64,000 nucleotides of DNA from Pigmentiphaga sp. (GTDB taxonomy: Bacteria > Pseudomonadota > Gammaproteobacteria > Burkholderiales > Burkholderiaceae_B). The position numbers and the translations under genes were made by a program. How positions within the stretch are numbered: the stretch's first letter is position 1; the number at the start of each line of letters is the position of its first letter. Below, piece after piece: positions 45,676 through 54,156 of this stretch. The notes under the pieces were generated by a model. The model saw only the letters and a program-made list of their open reading frames with translations. It ran no database searches and was not told the DNA's origin. Where the stretch lies: contig JALOAI010000007.1 of NCBI GenBank assembly GCA_023228945.1, positions 120,219-184,218 on the forward strand, in the 5' to 3' direction.

Positions 45676-46722
45676 ATGCTGACAGAAGCGGTGGAACAAA
45701 AATGGATTGCCTGTTTCAGGCAGGTGTTTACCTTATGCGCAGTCCGGCAGGGGACCGTTGCCGTCGTGCTCTCGGAAACGCTGTCGCGCCAGGTCAACGT
45801 CAAGCTGGCTGAGCTGGCTTTGCTCGATCTGGGAGCGCAGGTGTGCCACGTGACTTTGCCCTCGCCACCGCTTGCCGGGTCGGTGCCCTTGCGCTCCACG
45901 GGCACCAGCCTGGCCTTGCAGAACAACCGGGCGGCGTTGGCGGCGCTGACGCATTGCGAGATCGTGATCGATTGCACCATCGAAGGCCTGCTGCACACCC
46001 CGGAGCTGCGCGAGATTCTGGGCGCGGGCTCTCGGCTGATGATGATCAGCAACGAACATCCGGAAGTGCTCGAACGCCTGATGCCCGACCCCTCGCTGAC
46101 TCCCCGGATCCAGCGGGGCGTAGAGCTGATCAATCAGGCTGAACGGATGGAGGTGAGCTCGGCGGCGGGAACGCGGTTGGCCGTCGATTTGCGCGACACA
46201 CTGGGTCGAGGTTCACCGGGATATGTGACCGAACCCGGCAAAGTCTCTTATTGGCCAGCCGGTCTTTGCCTGTGCTTCCCTCGTGGCGGCAGCGTCGAGG
46301 GGACGCTGGTTCTGGACGTCGGGGATATGAATCTGACGTTCAAGCGCTACGTGGAAAGCCGCGTTGCCTTGCACATCGAGAACGACTTCATCATGTCGAT
46401 CGAAGGCGCGGGCCTGGATGCCGAGTTGATGCGCAGCTACCTGGCGGCCTTTGGTGACCGCGAAGCCTATGGCGTTTCGCACGTGGGATGGGGCATGAAT
46501 CCCGCGGCCCGCTGGGATTCGATGGTCATGTACGATAAAAACGATATCAACGCGACCGAGTATCGCGCTCTGGCGGGGACGTTTCTTTACTCCACCGGCG
46601 CCAACGAAGTCGCGCAGCGCTATACCAGCGGGCACTTCGACCTGCCCCTGCGCAATTGCACCATCAGGCTCGATGGGCAAGAGGTGATACGCGAGGGCGT
46701 GCTGCTGCCGCCTTTGGCATGA
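45676..46722 (+). CDS. NicX-family 2,5-dihydroxypyridine 5,6-dioxygenase-like protein
   Basis: The 348-residue protein matches the NicX fold family. The region SVEGTLVLDVGDMNLTFKRY, then EAYGVSHVGWGMNP and SGHFDLPLRNC, line up with Pseudomonas putida NicX. The proposed iron ligands His269, His320 and Asp322 correspond to NicX His265, His318 and Asp320. NicX opens the ring of 2,5-dihydroxypyridine to N-formylmaleamate in nicotinate catabolism. The other nic genes (nicD, nicF, nicE) are not recognised here, although an alpha/beta hydrolase occurs in the next operon. A related hydroxylated N-heterocycle is the likely substrate. Confidence 0.83.
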   Translation: MLTEAVEQKWIACFRQVFTLCAVRQGTVAVVLSETLSRQVNVKLAELALLDLGAQVCHVTLPSPPLAGSVPLRSTGTSLALQNNRAALAALTHCEIVIDCTIEGLLHTPELREILGAGSRLMMISNEHPEVLERLMPDPSLTPRIQRGVELINQAERMEVSSAAGTRLAVDLRDTLGRGSPGYVTEPGKVSYWPAGLCLCFPRGGSVEGTLVLDVGDMNLTFKRYVESRVALHIENDFIMSIEGAGLDAELMRSYLAAFGDREAYGVSHVGWGMNPAARWDSMVMYDKNDINATEYRALAGTFLYSTGANEVAQRYTSGHFDLPLRNCTIRLDGQEVIREGVLLPPLA

Positions 46723-46759
46723 GGCCTGGGCGGCTTCGGGGGAGGCCGCCGGCGGAAGC

Positions 46760-47200
46760 TCAAGTCACCAGGTAGGCGTGGATCCGGACGACGTCCTGCG
46801 CGGGCCGGAGAGACTCGAAGCTGCCGATGATGATCCTGTTATTGAGCCAGCCATGCGAGGATTCTGACGGGGCTTCTATGGTCAGCGCCGAGCGGCGATA
46901 TCCAGGCCCGGTGGGAAGATCATCGACCATGACCCTATTGCAAATCTGCAAGACGATGCCGTCGTCGAGCTGAATCGCGTAAGTGGCGCAGAGCCGGCGC
47001 CTGAAGGGCGTTTGCCAGACTTGCTGGTCAGTGCCGCCAGGCAGCACGACGCCATTCAGGTGCCGGCCCCCGACCGTGCCGCCCAGGATGTCCACCGCAT
47101 AGCGATCGCCTTCGGGACTGCTGCCTTCGTAGCGGCGGGAGCCGACATCGACCGTGGCCGTGAAAAGATGTTCGAGGCGAGGGTGTGGGCCAAGGCTCAT
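46760..47200 (-). CDS. DUF3237/UPF0311 family protein
   Basis: This 146-residue protein belongs by sequence to DUF3237, a small beta-barrel family: HLFTATVDVG, YAVDILGGTVGGRHLNGVVLPGGTDQQ and DGIVLQICNRV. Its function is unknown; members often accompany aromatic or terpenoid catabolic genes. Its ATG overlaps the stop of the alpha/beta hydrolase by four bases, and it is the last gene of a Bug-hydrolase-DUF3237 operon. Confidence 0.82.
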   Translation of the reverse strand: MSLGPHPRLEHLFTATVDVGSRRYEGSSPEGDRYAVDILGGTVGGRHLNGVVLPGGTDQQVWQTPFRRRLCATYAIQLDDGIVLQICNRVMVDDLPTGPGYRRSALTIEAPSESSHGWLNNRIIIGSFESLRPAQDVVRIHAYLVT

Positions 47201-48084
47201 CTCGTGGCTCCGTGGCGCTGGAGGAAATCCAGAACGATGTGGTTGAACGCCGTGGGGTTGTCGCGGGCCATGCCGTGACCGGCGCCGGGAACCACCTGGC
47301 ATTCGGCATGGACAAGAATGTCCGACAATTCGTCGTACACCACGCGATGGATGGCTGCCGTGGCCTCGCCACGCAACAGTAACACGGGGCATTCGATCGA
47401 ACGAAGCTCATCGTCGGCCAATACTGGAAACTCGTTACTGGAGAGAGTCAGGTTGCGAATGGACGCGACGTTGCGCATCCGTGGCTCGACGGCGTCCGCC
47501 AACGATGCGCTGTTCGAAGCGAGGCCGGCAATGCCGCCGAGCATGAGTTCCAGGCCGAGACGATCGTCGCCCCGCGCAAACGCAAGGCGGGCGGGAATGC
47601 GAACCGTCTGGTCGAATTGTGCCCGCAAATGTCGCCCCGCCGGGGTGCGCTCGGCCAGGTATAACAAAGGGGGCTCGGCGAGTACCAAGGCCCGAACCGA
47701 CGTGGGGCGCGCGAGAGCGGCCGCGAGCGAGGCGTAGCCACCGTAGGAAGCACCCACCAGGATGGCGGGCTCGGCACGCCAATGGGCCAGAAGATCGAGG
47801 AGATCCGCGGCCTCGGTCAGGGCGGAATGATCGGATGCCACCGGGAGGTTGTGGTTCGGGGCGCTGAAGCGGCGGCTATAGCTGATGGTCCGGTACAGGG
47901 CCCGAAAAGCGTCCCATTGCGGCGTCCAAGTCCAGAGATCACCCATCACACCATGTGCGAACACGACGGGCGAGCCGTCGCCGCCCTCCACGAAGTGGAA
48001 TACCCGGCCATCGGTGAAGCGGCATTGCGAGATTGGCTCTCGCGCCAGGGCCGCTTCGTTCACCGCCGCTAGCGCCGCGCGCAT
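47197..48084 (-). CDS. Alpha/beta-fold hydrolase
   Basis: The 295-residue hydrolase has the oxyanion region VFAHGVMGDLWTW, nucleophile Ser113 in GASYGG, a late acid near RGEATAAI and His in GAGHGMARDN. The start is the ATG in TGATG, sharing a base with the stop of the upstream Bug gene. A role like N-formylmaleamate deformylase (NicD) beside the NicX-like gene is possible, but sequence features alone do not show it. It could be an esterase or C-C hydrolase. Confidence 0.84.
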   Translation of the reverse strand: MRAALAAVNEAALAREPISQCRFTDGRVFHFVEGGDGSPVVFAHGVMGDLWTWTPQWDAFRALYRTISYSRRFSAPNHNLPVASDHSALTEAADLLDLLAHWRAEPAILVGASYGGYASLAAALARPTSVRALVLAEPPLLYLAERTPAGRHLRAQFDQTVRIPARLAFARGDDRLGLELMLGGIAGLASNSASLADAVEPRMRNVASIRNLTLSSNEFPVLADDELRSIECPVLLLRGEATAAIHRVVYDELSDILVHAECQVVPGAGHGMARDNPTAFNHIVLDFLQRHGATR

Positions 48085-49064
48085 CACTGGAAGGCTCCCA
48101 GCAATCCGACGAGCTGGGCGAACCGGGCTTTTTCGGCGGCGATACGGTCTTTGAACTGCGCTGGTTCCTGTGGCGCAACGGGGTTGCTGCCGGACGCAAG
48201 TTGCGACTTGACGAAATCGGGGTCTTGCTTGATGGCGGAGAGCGCTCGATTGAGCCGTTCGACGATAGGCTCGGGAAGGTTGGCCGGCCCGGCCAATCCA
48301 GCCCAGATTCCGACGTCCACCCCGCCTTGGGGCAGGGTTTCGTTGACGGTGGGAACGTCCGGCGCGGCGGTGGCTCTTGCGGCGGAAAGCACGGCCAAAG
48401 CTTTTAATTGACCAGTCTGGTGCGCACCCAGGACCCCTGGCAGCGCGACGATCGCCGCGTCGATCTGTTGGCCCAGAAGGTCATTCATCATCAAGGCGCC
48501 GCCGCGATAGGGAACGACGGTCACCTCGATGCCGGTGGCTTCGATCAGCATGGCGGCGGCCAGGGCTTGCAAGGATGCGATTCCCGTGACGCCCAAGGTC
48601 AATGGCTGACGGACACTTTTGGCCCGCTCGATAAAGACCGCCAAGGACTCGAGGCCCGAAGCAGGATGGACAGCGAGCGCCATCGCGGTATAGCCCACCT
48701 GGGAGATGGGCGTAAAGCTCTCGGGTTGATAGCCAGCGGCGTCGATGGTCAAGGGCGAGACGATCATGTCGCTGCTGGTGCCGTAGAGTAGGGTATAGCC
48801 ATCGGCTTCGGAGCGGAGCACTTTCTGCGCACCCACCACACCCGAGCCGCCGCCGAAGTTCTGGACCACCACGCTGGTGCTCAGTTGCTCCCCCAGCTTC
48901 GCCGCCACGACGCGAGCCATATTATCGGCGGCACCGCCAGCGGCATAAGGCACGACGACAGTGATGGGACGCGTGGGGTAGGCGGACTCGTCGGCCACGG
49001 CCATTGTGAAGGGTAGCGCGATGCAGGCGGCGATGAGGCAGCGGCGCAGTAGGTGGCTCGGCAT
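48084..49064 (-). CDS. Bug/TctC-family periplasmic solute receptor
   Basis: GGGAGAC precedes the chosen ATG of MPSHLLRRCLIAAC. A signal peptide ends near VADES, followed by the Bug core YPTRPITVVVPYAAGGAADNMARVVA, FGGGSGVVGAQKVLRSEADGYTLL and VVPYRGGALMMNDLLGQQIDAAI. The protein has 326 residues. It heads the operon with the hydrolase and DUF3237 genes and diverges from a LysR gene that probably controls it. Confidence 0.9.
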   Translation of the reverse strand: MPSHLLRRCLIAACIALPFTMAVADESAYPTRPITVVVPYAAGGAADNMARVVAAKLGEQLSTSVVVQNFGGGSGVVGAQKVLRSEADGYTLLYGTSSDMIVSPLTIDAAGYQPESFTPISQVGYTAMALAVHPASGLESLAVFIERAKSVRQPLTLGVTGIASLQALAAAMLIEATGIEVTVVPYRGGALMMNDLLGQQIDAAIVALPGVLGAHQTGQLKALAVLSAARATAAPDVPTVNETLPQGGVDVGIWAGLAGPANLPEPIVERLNRALSAIKQDPDFVKSQLASGSNPVAPQEPAQFKDRIAAEKARFAQLVGLLGAFQ

Positions 49065-49131
49065 TCTTGTCTCCCGGGATCTGGACATGTGGAAAGCTCA
49101 GTCTAGAGAGCCAAGTAATTAAAATCCAATA

Positions 49132-49152
49132 GAATCAAAGCATCTCCGATTC
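49132..49152. promoter_or_regulatory. LysR-type box GAATC-N11-GATTC
   Basis: A perfect inverted repeat GAATC/GATTC with an 11-base spacer lies in the 158-bp space between the divergent Bug and LysR genes, within an AT-rich stretch. It fits the T-N11-A pattern of LysR-type binding sites. Confidence 0.7.
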
Positions 49153-49222
49153 AAAAATTTTATCGATCAGGGAGGGCGCCGGTGCTCGCCGACAGCCGCC
49201 TTCTCAAGGATCTACGAAAGCC

Positions 49223-50194
49223 ATGACGCTATCTTCCCCCGGTACCATCGTGGCGCCACCGGTATCCGCCACCGTTCTGCACGGTCGACTTCAAGCCAGG
49301 GCGCGCTTTCGGCATTTGCAGATTTGGCTGCGCATCGCGGAGCTTGGCACCACCCACAAAGCGGCAGAGAGCCTGGGCATGACGCAGCCGGCGGTAACGC
49401 ATGCACTGGCCGAGCTGGAGAAGTTGATCGGCGGCCGGCTGTTCTTTCGCCACGCGCGCGGCATGCGCCTGACCCCAACGGGCGAAATGCTGCTGCCAAC
49501 CGCGCGCCGCATCCTTGCGGCCTTGGCGGATATCGCCGAGCAGTCCGCGTCGCTGGCCCATCATGCCGCGGGTTGCGTGCGCGTTGGCGCCATCGGAGGC
49601 GCCATTGCCGGCATTCTGGCCAGAACGCTGCCGGGCTTCAGCGCCCGGCATCCAGACGTTCTGGTTCAGCTCCGGGCCGCAAGCCCGGCCGAGCTCGAAG
49701 GGTTGGTGGCATTGCGCGAGATCGATCTCGCACTGTGCCGCGAGCCAGAGGTGATTCCGGAAGGCTGGGAGTACATCCGCTTGATGGACGACCGTTTCGT
49801 CATCGTCGGCGGCGCGAGGCATTGGCGGGTTCCGCTCAAAAACCCCAGCCCCGAAACCTTGGCCGAGCACACCTGGCTTGCCGTGCCGCCGGATACCGCC
49901 AGTGGCGCCGCGCTCGGAACTCTGTTCGAGAACGTCTCGCAATGGCCGAGATTTCGCCTCGTCAGCTCACGGCTTCCGGAGGTACTGTGGACGATGCTTC
50001 GGGCCGAACCCTTGTTGACCCTGGTGCCGCACAGCACGGCGTGGCAGCTCCTGGACGCCGGGCAACTGGTGGAGATTCCCACACTGAGGCCAATGAAGTT
50101 CTTGCCCTTGGGTATGCTGCTGCCGCTGGAGAACCGGGCCAGGGCGACGCAAACGATGGCGGAGTTTCTTCGGGAGGCGTGCGCCACGGCTTGA
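49223..50194 (+). CDS. LysR-family transcription regulator
   Basis: This 323-residue LysR protein has helix-turn-helix IAELGTTHKAAESLGMTQPAVTHALAELE and an effector domain beginning GCVRVGAIGGAIAGILA. It is of the CbsB/GbpR-like group by general layout only. It is divergent from the Bug-hydrolase-DUF3237 operon, with a GAATC-N11-GATTC box between, and so is probably its regulator and autorepressor. Confidence 0.9.
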   Translation: MTLSSPGTIVAPPVSATVLHGRLQARARFRHLQIWLRIAELGTTHKAAESLGMTQPAVTHALAELEKLIGGRLFFRHARGMRLTPTGEMLLPTARRILAALADIAEQSASLAHHAAGCVRVGAIGGAIAGILARTLPGFSARHPDVLVQLRAASPAELEGLVALREIDLALCREPEVIPEGWEYIRLMDDRFVIVGGARHWRVPLKNPSPETLAEHTWLAVPPDTASGAALGTLFENVSQWPRFRLVSSRLPEVLWTMLRAEPLLTLVPHSTAWQLLDAGQLVEIPTLRPMKFLPLGMLLPLENRARATQTMAEFLREACATA

Positions 50195-50239
50195 GGCCTC
50201 GCTGCGGGCGGATCTTGCACCTTCACGAAAGGCCGGGGC

Positions 50240-50371
50240 TCAGATCAGTGAGCGGCCCTCGTCCCGGGCCTTGCGCCACTCGCGGAAGAACGCGCGCACC
50301 AGAACGAACAGGACGCCGGCCACGACGACGGGGCCGCTGAGAATATAAAAAGTCAGAAGTGTTGGGCTCAA
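50240..50371 (-). CDS. 43-residue single-helix membrane protein with a TTG start
   Basis: AAGGAG lies six bases before a TTG that opens a 43-codon frame (MSPTLLTFYILSGPVVVAG...). It has one predicted membrane helix (about residues 5-25) followed by a basic, charged tail (RAFFREWRKARDEGRSLI), so an N-out, C-in topology is expected. It lies downstream of the Na+/solute symporter gene on the same strand. The 12-mer AACATATTTGTG 40 bp upstream recurs near the TetR gene. A small accessory subunit of the symporter is a plausible role; no family was recognised. Confidence 0.65.
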   Translation of the reverse strand: MSPTLLTFYILSGPVVVAGVLFVLVRAFFREWRKARDEGRSLI

Positions 50372-50514
50372 AATGGGCTCCTTGAAACGGAGTCGCCGGC
50401 TGGCGTGCAAACATATTTGTGCTGATAAATAGCCGCTTGTCGCCGAAGGACTCGGGGGTGAGAGTGAAGCCTCGGCCGCCTTGCCGAGGCGTATCCGCTG
50501 CTGCGAAGCAGGGC

Positions 50515-50639
50515 GTGAAGAACTCCGGCCTTTCGGCCGGAGCTTCTCCGCCACCATTCAGGGGAGCCTTCGGCTCCAGTAACTTTAGCCTCGCTTACCT
50601 CGCCGTGAACGACGAGGTTTGCGCTTAGGCGCGCGGTCA
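50515..50639 (-). repeat. Dispersed 125-bp intergenic repeat, copy B
   Basis: Read on the minus strand, this copy begins on the TGA stop codon of the symporter gene and matches copy A (18028-18152) through its whole length. It ends with the perfect hairpin CTCCGGCC-GAAA-GGCCGGAG and TTCTTCAC. The position immediately after an ORF suggests a terminator or mRNA-end element. Confidence 0.8.
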
Positions 50640-52271
50640 GGGGGTAACGCTGTCGAAGCGGCCGGTCCTGCGTGCGATCTGCTTGAAATCGAAGGCCTCG
50701 TGGTTGCGCAACGACAACAGCGTGCACAGGATGGCGCTGACCGCGTAGGCCAGCAAGGAGGCGGTAAGCACGGTGTATTGGTGCAGGAAACCGACACCGA
50801 ACGGCAACACGGCCAAGGCCGCGAGGATGCCGATCACGCGTCCGACCTTCAGGCCGAAGAAGCCGAAGCCCATAAGCCCCGCGATGACGCCGACGCCGAT
50901 CACCGCCAGAAGGTCGGTGGCCAGCGCCACCGGCCCCTGGAGTTCGATCCAGCCGAAACGTACCGGGAAGAACACGGCCAGGGCCGCGAGGACGGCGACG
51001 GTGAAGGCGAGGTTGGTCACCCTGTTCCAGTAGAAGCTGGAGATGACCGGAAACACTAGCGCACCCCAGATGGCGCCGACGAGGACGAGCAACTCGAGGA
51101 TGTTGAAGCGTGCGCTGGCAAAATACAGGCCGAGCACGGTTGCCGCGATCATGGTGAGGCGGCCGATCAGCAGCATCTTCCTGGGATTGGCTTTCTTGGC
51201 GCCGGCCAGGTTGCGGCCATAGACGTCGGTCATCATGATGGAGGACAGGGCCGACAGATCCGAATCGGCGGTGGATGCCATGGCGCCGATGATCATGATG
51301 AAGAAGACGCAGAGCAGCGTGGTGTCCAGGTAGGTTGCGGCGAGCTGCGGCACCAGGTTGTTGACGTCGCCGTCCATGGGCTGGATCCCCAGATACAAGG
51401 CAATGACGCCCAGCATGCCGACGCCGATCACCGTTGCGCCGTAGCCGACGGTGGCGGTGATGAAGGTAATCTTGATCTTGTCCTCGCGCACCGCGAACAG
51501 GCGCTGCGCGATGGTCTGGTTGCCGATGGCATACGCCAGCACTGCCGCGATGTAGGGCGCCCCCTGGTTGAAGAATGCCTCGGAGGAGAAGAAGCTTTGC
51601 TGCTGCGGTGTGAGGTTGACCGCGCCGGTTTCGAAGATCGATGTGCCGCCGGCCAGGAAGAACACCGTGGGGACGATCAGCAGCACCGCGCCCAGCATGG
51701 CGCACACCTGGACGAAATCCGTGAGAATCGAGGCGCGCAGCCCCGACCACAAGGTATAGAGCAGCACGCCGCTGCCGATGATCAGGATGCCGGCGGAGAA
51801 CGACAGCGGCGAGAGCATGGCGATGAGCGCGCCGCCGGCGATGAAGTTCGACGTCAGGCTGAGCACGCTGCCCAGGATATTGGATCCCGCCAGTATCAAC
51901 TGGCTGGATCGGCCGTGGCGTGCGTGGAGGATCTCGGCCAGGGTATGCGCATGGGGCGCCAGCGTACGGATGCGCTTGCCAAAAGGATAGATGAACAGAA
52001 TCATCAGCGCCCCCCACAAGCCGTAGTGGATGGGCCCGGATATGCCGTAGGTATAGCCCGAGGTGGCCGAGGCGTAGAGCGAAGCCGCCCAGATCCAGGT
52101 GGCCGTCATCGATGAGGCGGAGATGCCGAATCCGACCCGGTTGCCCGCCGTCATATAGTTATCGGCGTTTTCCCGTTTTTTGCCGATGGAGACCGAGATG
52201 AGAAATGTGCCGCCGAAGAAGGCGGCCAGCAGAAGAAGGGTAAGGGGAGTTCCAAGCGTATTGAGTTCCAT
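50637..52271 (-). CDS. Sodium:solute symporter family protein
   Basis: The 544-residue protein starts at the ATG of MELNTLGTPL. It has about 13 membrane helices and SSS-family features: GIGISASSMTATWIWAASLYASA near the N-terminus, GLRASILTDFVQVCAML and MASTADSDLSALSSIMMTDVYGRNLAG, the Na+-site helix. Its general layout is like urea (DUR3) and acetate-type symporters; the substrate is unknown. A start at 52319 would add 16 residues without a good ribosome-binding site. A TetR gene is divergent 500 bp away. Confidence 0.88.
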   Translation of the reverse strand: MELNTLGTPLTLLLLAAFFGGTFLISVSIGKKRENADNYMTAGNRVGFGISASSMTATWIWAASLYASATSGYTYGISGPIHYGLWGALMILFIYPFGKRIRTLAPHAHTLAEILHARHGRSSQLILAGSNILGSVLSLTSNFIAGGALIAMLSPLSFSAGILIIGSGVLLYTLWSGLRASILTDFVQVCAMLGAVLLIVPTVFFLAGGTSIFETGAVNLTPQQQSFFSSEAFFNQGAPYIAAVLAYAIGNQTIAQRLFAVREDKIKITFITATVGYGATVIGVGMLGVIALYLGIQPMDGDVNNLVPQLAATYLDTTLLCVFFIMIIGAMASTADSDLSALSSIMMTDVYGRNLAGAKKANPRKMLLIGRLTMIAATVLGLYFASARFNILELLVLVGAIWGALVFPVISSFYWNRVTNLAFTVAVLAALAVFFPVRFGWIELQGPVALATDLLAVIGVGVIAGLMGFGFFGLKVGRVIGILAALAVLPFGVGFLHQYTVLTASLLAYAVSAILCTLLSLRNHEAFDFKQIARRTGRFDSVTP

Positions 52272-52772
52272 GACACCTATGGAGAACGCATGGCAATACT
52301 TAGCCAGCACCGCAAGCACGGGCGGCCGAAGCGAGAGCCGTGATAGGCAGGCTCCCCCGACGCGCCAGCGTGGGGCGTGCTGGACTGGCTAGGTGTTGCC
52401 TCGCGCGGTTCGGGTGACAGCGCCCGGCTGCGAGCGTGCGCTGACGAATTGAACCGCCGGGTTGATGACCGGCAAAAAGGCCGACGAGGCAGCGCGACAT
52501 GCCGCGCTGAAGGCGTGGGGACAATACCCACAAAGCTCGTGTCATGATTGACACAATGGGGCGGATCCTAACATATTTGTGGTGTTATGACAACAAATCT
52601 GACGTTCAGCACGCCAATGTCCCGGCGTGGCCCGCGACGAGCCTGAAGAAAATATGCCTATATTTTCCGAGGAGAAGCCCGGGCTCGAAAGCTGGATTGC
52701 GCCCAGGCAAAGAAAGCGCGGGCTCGGTCTTCGGCGTGGGAAGCGGGTACACTGGACCTTCCGTGTCAGCAC
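52272..52772. other. Divergent intergenic region between symporter and TetR genes
   Basis: This 501-bp spacer is GC-rich on the left (52300-52530), where I see no gene or known riboswitch, and AT-rich around 52540-52610. The AT-rich part holds TGTCA-TGAT-TGACA near 52541 and the 24-bp inverted repeat described separately. It should contain the promoters of both genes, and the symporter mRNA would have a long leader if its promoter is in the AT-rich part. Confidence 0.6.
52575..52598. promoter_or_regulatory. Candidate TetR operator, inverted repeat ATTTGTnGT-N6-ACnACAAAT
   Basis: This 24-bp inverted repeat has 8 of 9 matching bases in each arm and sits in the AT-rich part of the symporter/TetR intergenic region. 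Size and symmetry fit a TetR-family site. Its left flank AACATATTTGTG recurs before the 43-residue membrane protein gene. Confidence 0.6.
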
Positions 52773-53378
52773 TTGAGCTTCAAAGGTCCGACGTTGGCGC
52801 AAGTCAAAAAACCCGATATGCGCGAAGCCATTCTCGAGGCGGCTTTCAGGCTTTTTGCGCAGCAAGGCTACAACCAGACCAAGATGTCGCAGATTGCCGG
52901 CGAGGCCGGCATGACGCCCGGCAATCTGTATCGCTACTTCGACTCCAAGCTGCTCCTGTTATATGCCATCTACACGCCATGGCTACGGCAGAAGCTCGAC
53001 GAACTAAGCGTTTCCGTCCAACGATGCCGGACTCCCAGGGCGAGGCTGAATCGTTTGTTCACGGGCTTGTGGCAAGACATTCCCCTGTCCGATCATTCGT
53101 TCGCCAATACCCTTATGGAGGCGCTGACTGCGACGCCCAGGGATGGGGGGAAGATGACTGACTCGTTGGCACAGGTCGAGGAGTTCGTCCGCGCCATGCT
53201 GGAAGAATACTTGCCTCCGGATCGTCTCCAGATCGTATCCCCCGAACTTCTGGTCCACGTGGTGTGGATGGCATTCGATGGCTTCGTAATCAACATCCGT
53301 ATTGGGGATCGGCCCAATGTGGCCGCGATTGCCGGCATGATGACTGACCTACTGCTGGGCGCGTCGGAGTCCACCTAA
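52773..53378 (+). CDS. TetR-family transcription regulator
   Basis: The 201-residue protein has an N-terminal TetR helix-turn-helix: ILEAAFRLFAQQGYNQTKMSQIAGEAGMTPGNLYRYFDSK. The C-terminal helical domain is a ligand pocket of unknown specificity. The start is uncertain: a TTG at 52773 gives a typical length, and an ATG at 52818 would begin right at the DNA-binding domain. It is divergent from the symporter gene and probably represses it. Confidence 0.85.
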   Translation: MSFKGPTLAQVKKPDMREAILEAAFRLFAQQGYNQTKMSQIAGEAGMTPGNLYRYFDSKLLLLYAIYTPWLRQKLDELSVSVQRCRTPRARLNRLFTGLWQDIPLSDHSFANTLMEALTATPRDGGKMTDSLAQVEEFVRAMLEEYLPPDRLQIVSPELLVHVVWMAFDGFVINIRIGDRPNVAAIAGMMTDLLLGASEST

Positions 53379-53396
53379 TGACGGGTGCGTCAGTGA

Positions 53397-54092
53397 CTAT
53401 GGCAAGGTCAGGGTGCGCATCGCGTAGTGCAGGTTGCCACCTGTGAACGCGGGAAACGCCTCGAAGTCCTTGCGCATCTCGTGTCGAACATCTGAAAAAT
53501 TGGCGGCGGTGAGAGCCTCCGGGCTATCGAATACAAGCTTGTTTCGCTGCATATAGTGCACGCGAGTCCATGGCAGCGCGTCGAGCCAATCCACACGGGT
53601 AAAGATCTCGATCTCACGGATACCGTCAAAGCGGGTCATGATCTGCGGATGGTGACTCAAGTAATAGTTGATCCATTCGCCGAAGTTCTCGGCTTCGCCG
53701 GGATAATGGACAAGGTAGCTGCAGGGCAGGGTGCTGGGGTCGGTTTCGAATTGGGGATTGGGAGTGGCGAAAGGTCGGACCACCATGGCCTGTTGTTCCA
53801 CGGCGCAGTTCTCCAGACTTGCCCAGCGTCCATTCGCCATGGCCTGCAGGTGCCCGTTGACGGTCAGAGTAGCCTCGAGATCCGAGAGCGTTGCAAAGTC
53901 TAGTTGCAAGGCGAGTGTCGGTGACGGGCCGTCGTCGATGTAGAAATCTTTGGAGGTGCTGGGAGTGTGTATGTGGGCTCGCCGCAGGCGAGGCGTAGAC
54001 CGAACGATTTCCAGAATGCCGGCATGATCATCCTCGCTGATCTTGGTCGCGGACCTTGGGTCGCGAAAGGTGAGGAGGTAAGCGAAATGCAT
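53397..54092 (-). CDS. EthD-like (dimeric alpha/beta barrel) protein
   Basis: This 231-residue protein starts at the ATG of MHFAYLLTFRD. It seems to hold two ferredoxin-like halves: MHFAYLLTF...LRRAHIHTP with ATLTVNGHLQAM, then PCSYLVHYPGEAENFGEWINYYLSHHPQIMTRFDGIREIEIF. The second half has the His-rich HxxPQI pattern seen in EthD-type proteins, which act as monooxygenases, lyases or accessory proteins in catabolic operons. No exact family was recognised. It follows the Bug gene at 54.2 kb on the same strand by 64 bp. Confidence 0.68.
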   Translation of the reverse strand: MHFAYLLTFRDPRSATKISEDDHAGILEIVRSTPRLRRAHIHTPSTSKDFYIDDGPSPTLALQLDFATLSDLEATLTVNGHLQAMANGRWASLENCAVEQQAMVVRPFATPNPQFETDPSTLPCSYLVHYPGEAENFGEWINYYLSHHPQIMTRFDGIREIEIFTRVDWLDALPWTRVHYMQRNKLVFDSPEALTAANFSDVRHEMRKDFEAFPAFTGGNLHYAMRTLTLP

Positions 54093-54156
54093 GAGGTTCC
54101 TAAGCAAGTGCAGGTAGATTAAGAGCTCGCTGCGGTGCTGCGGCGAGCCGCAGGAT

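Noticed and set aside
52300..52530. GC-rich leader of the symporter gene as a riboswitch or small gene
   Set aside because: No known aptamer core, no ribosome-binding site, and frames there have Arg/Pro-rich shadow composition.
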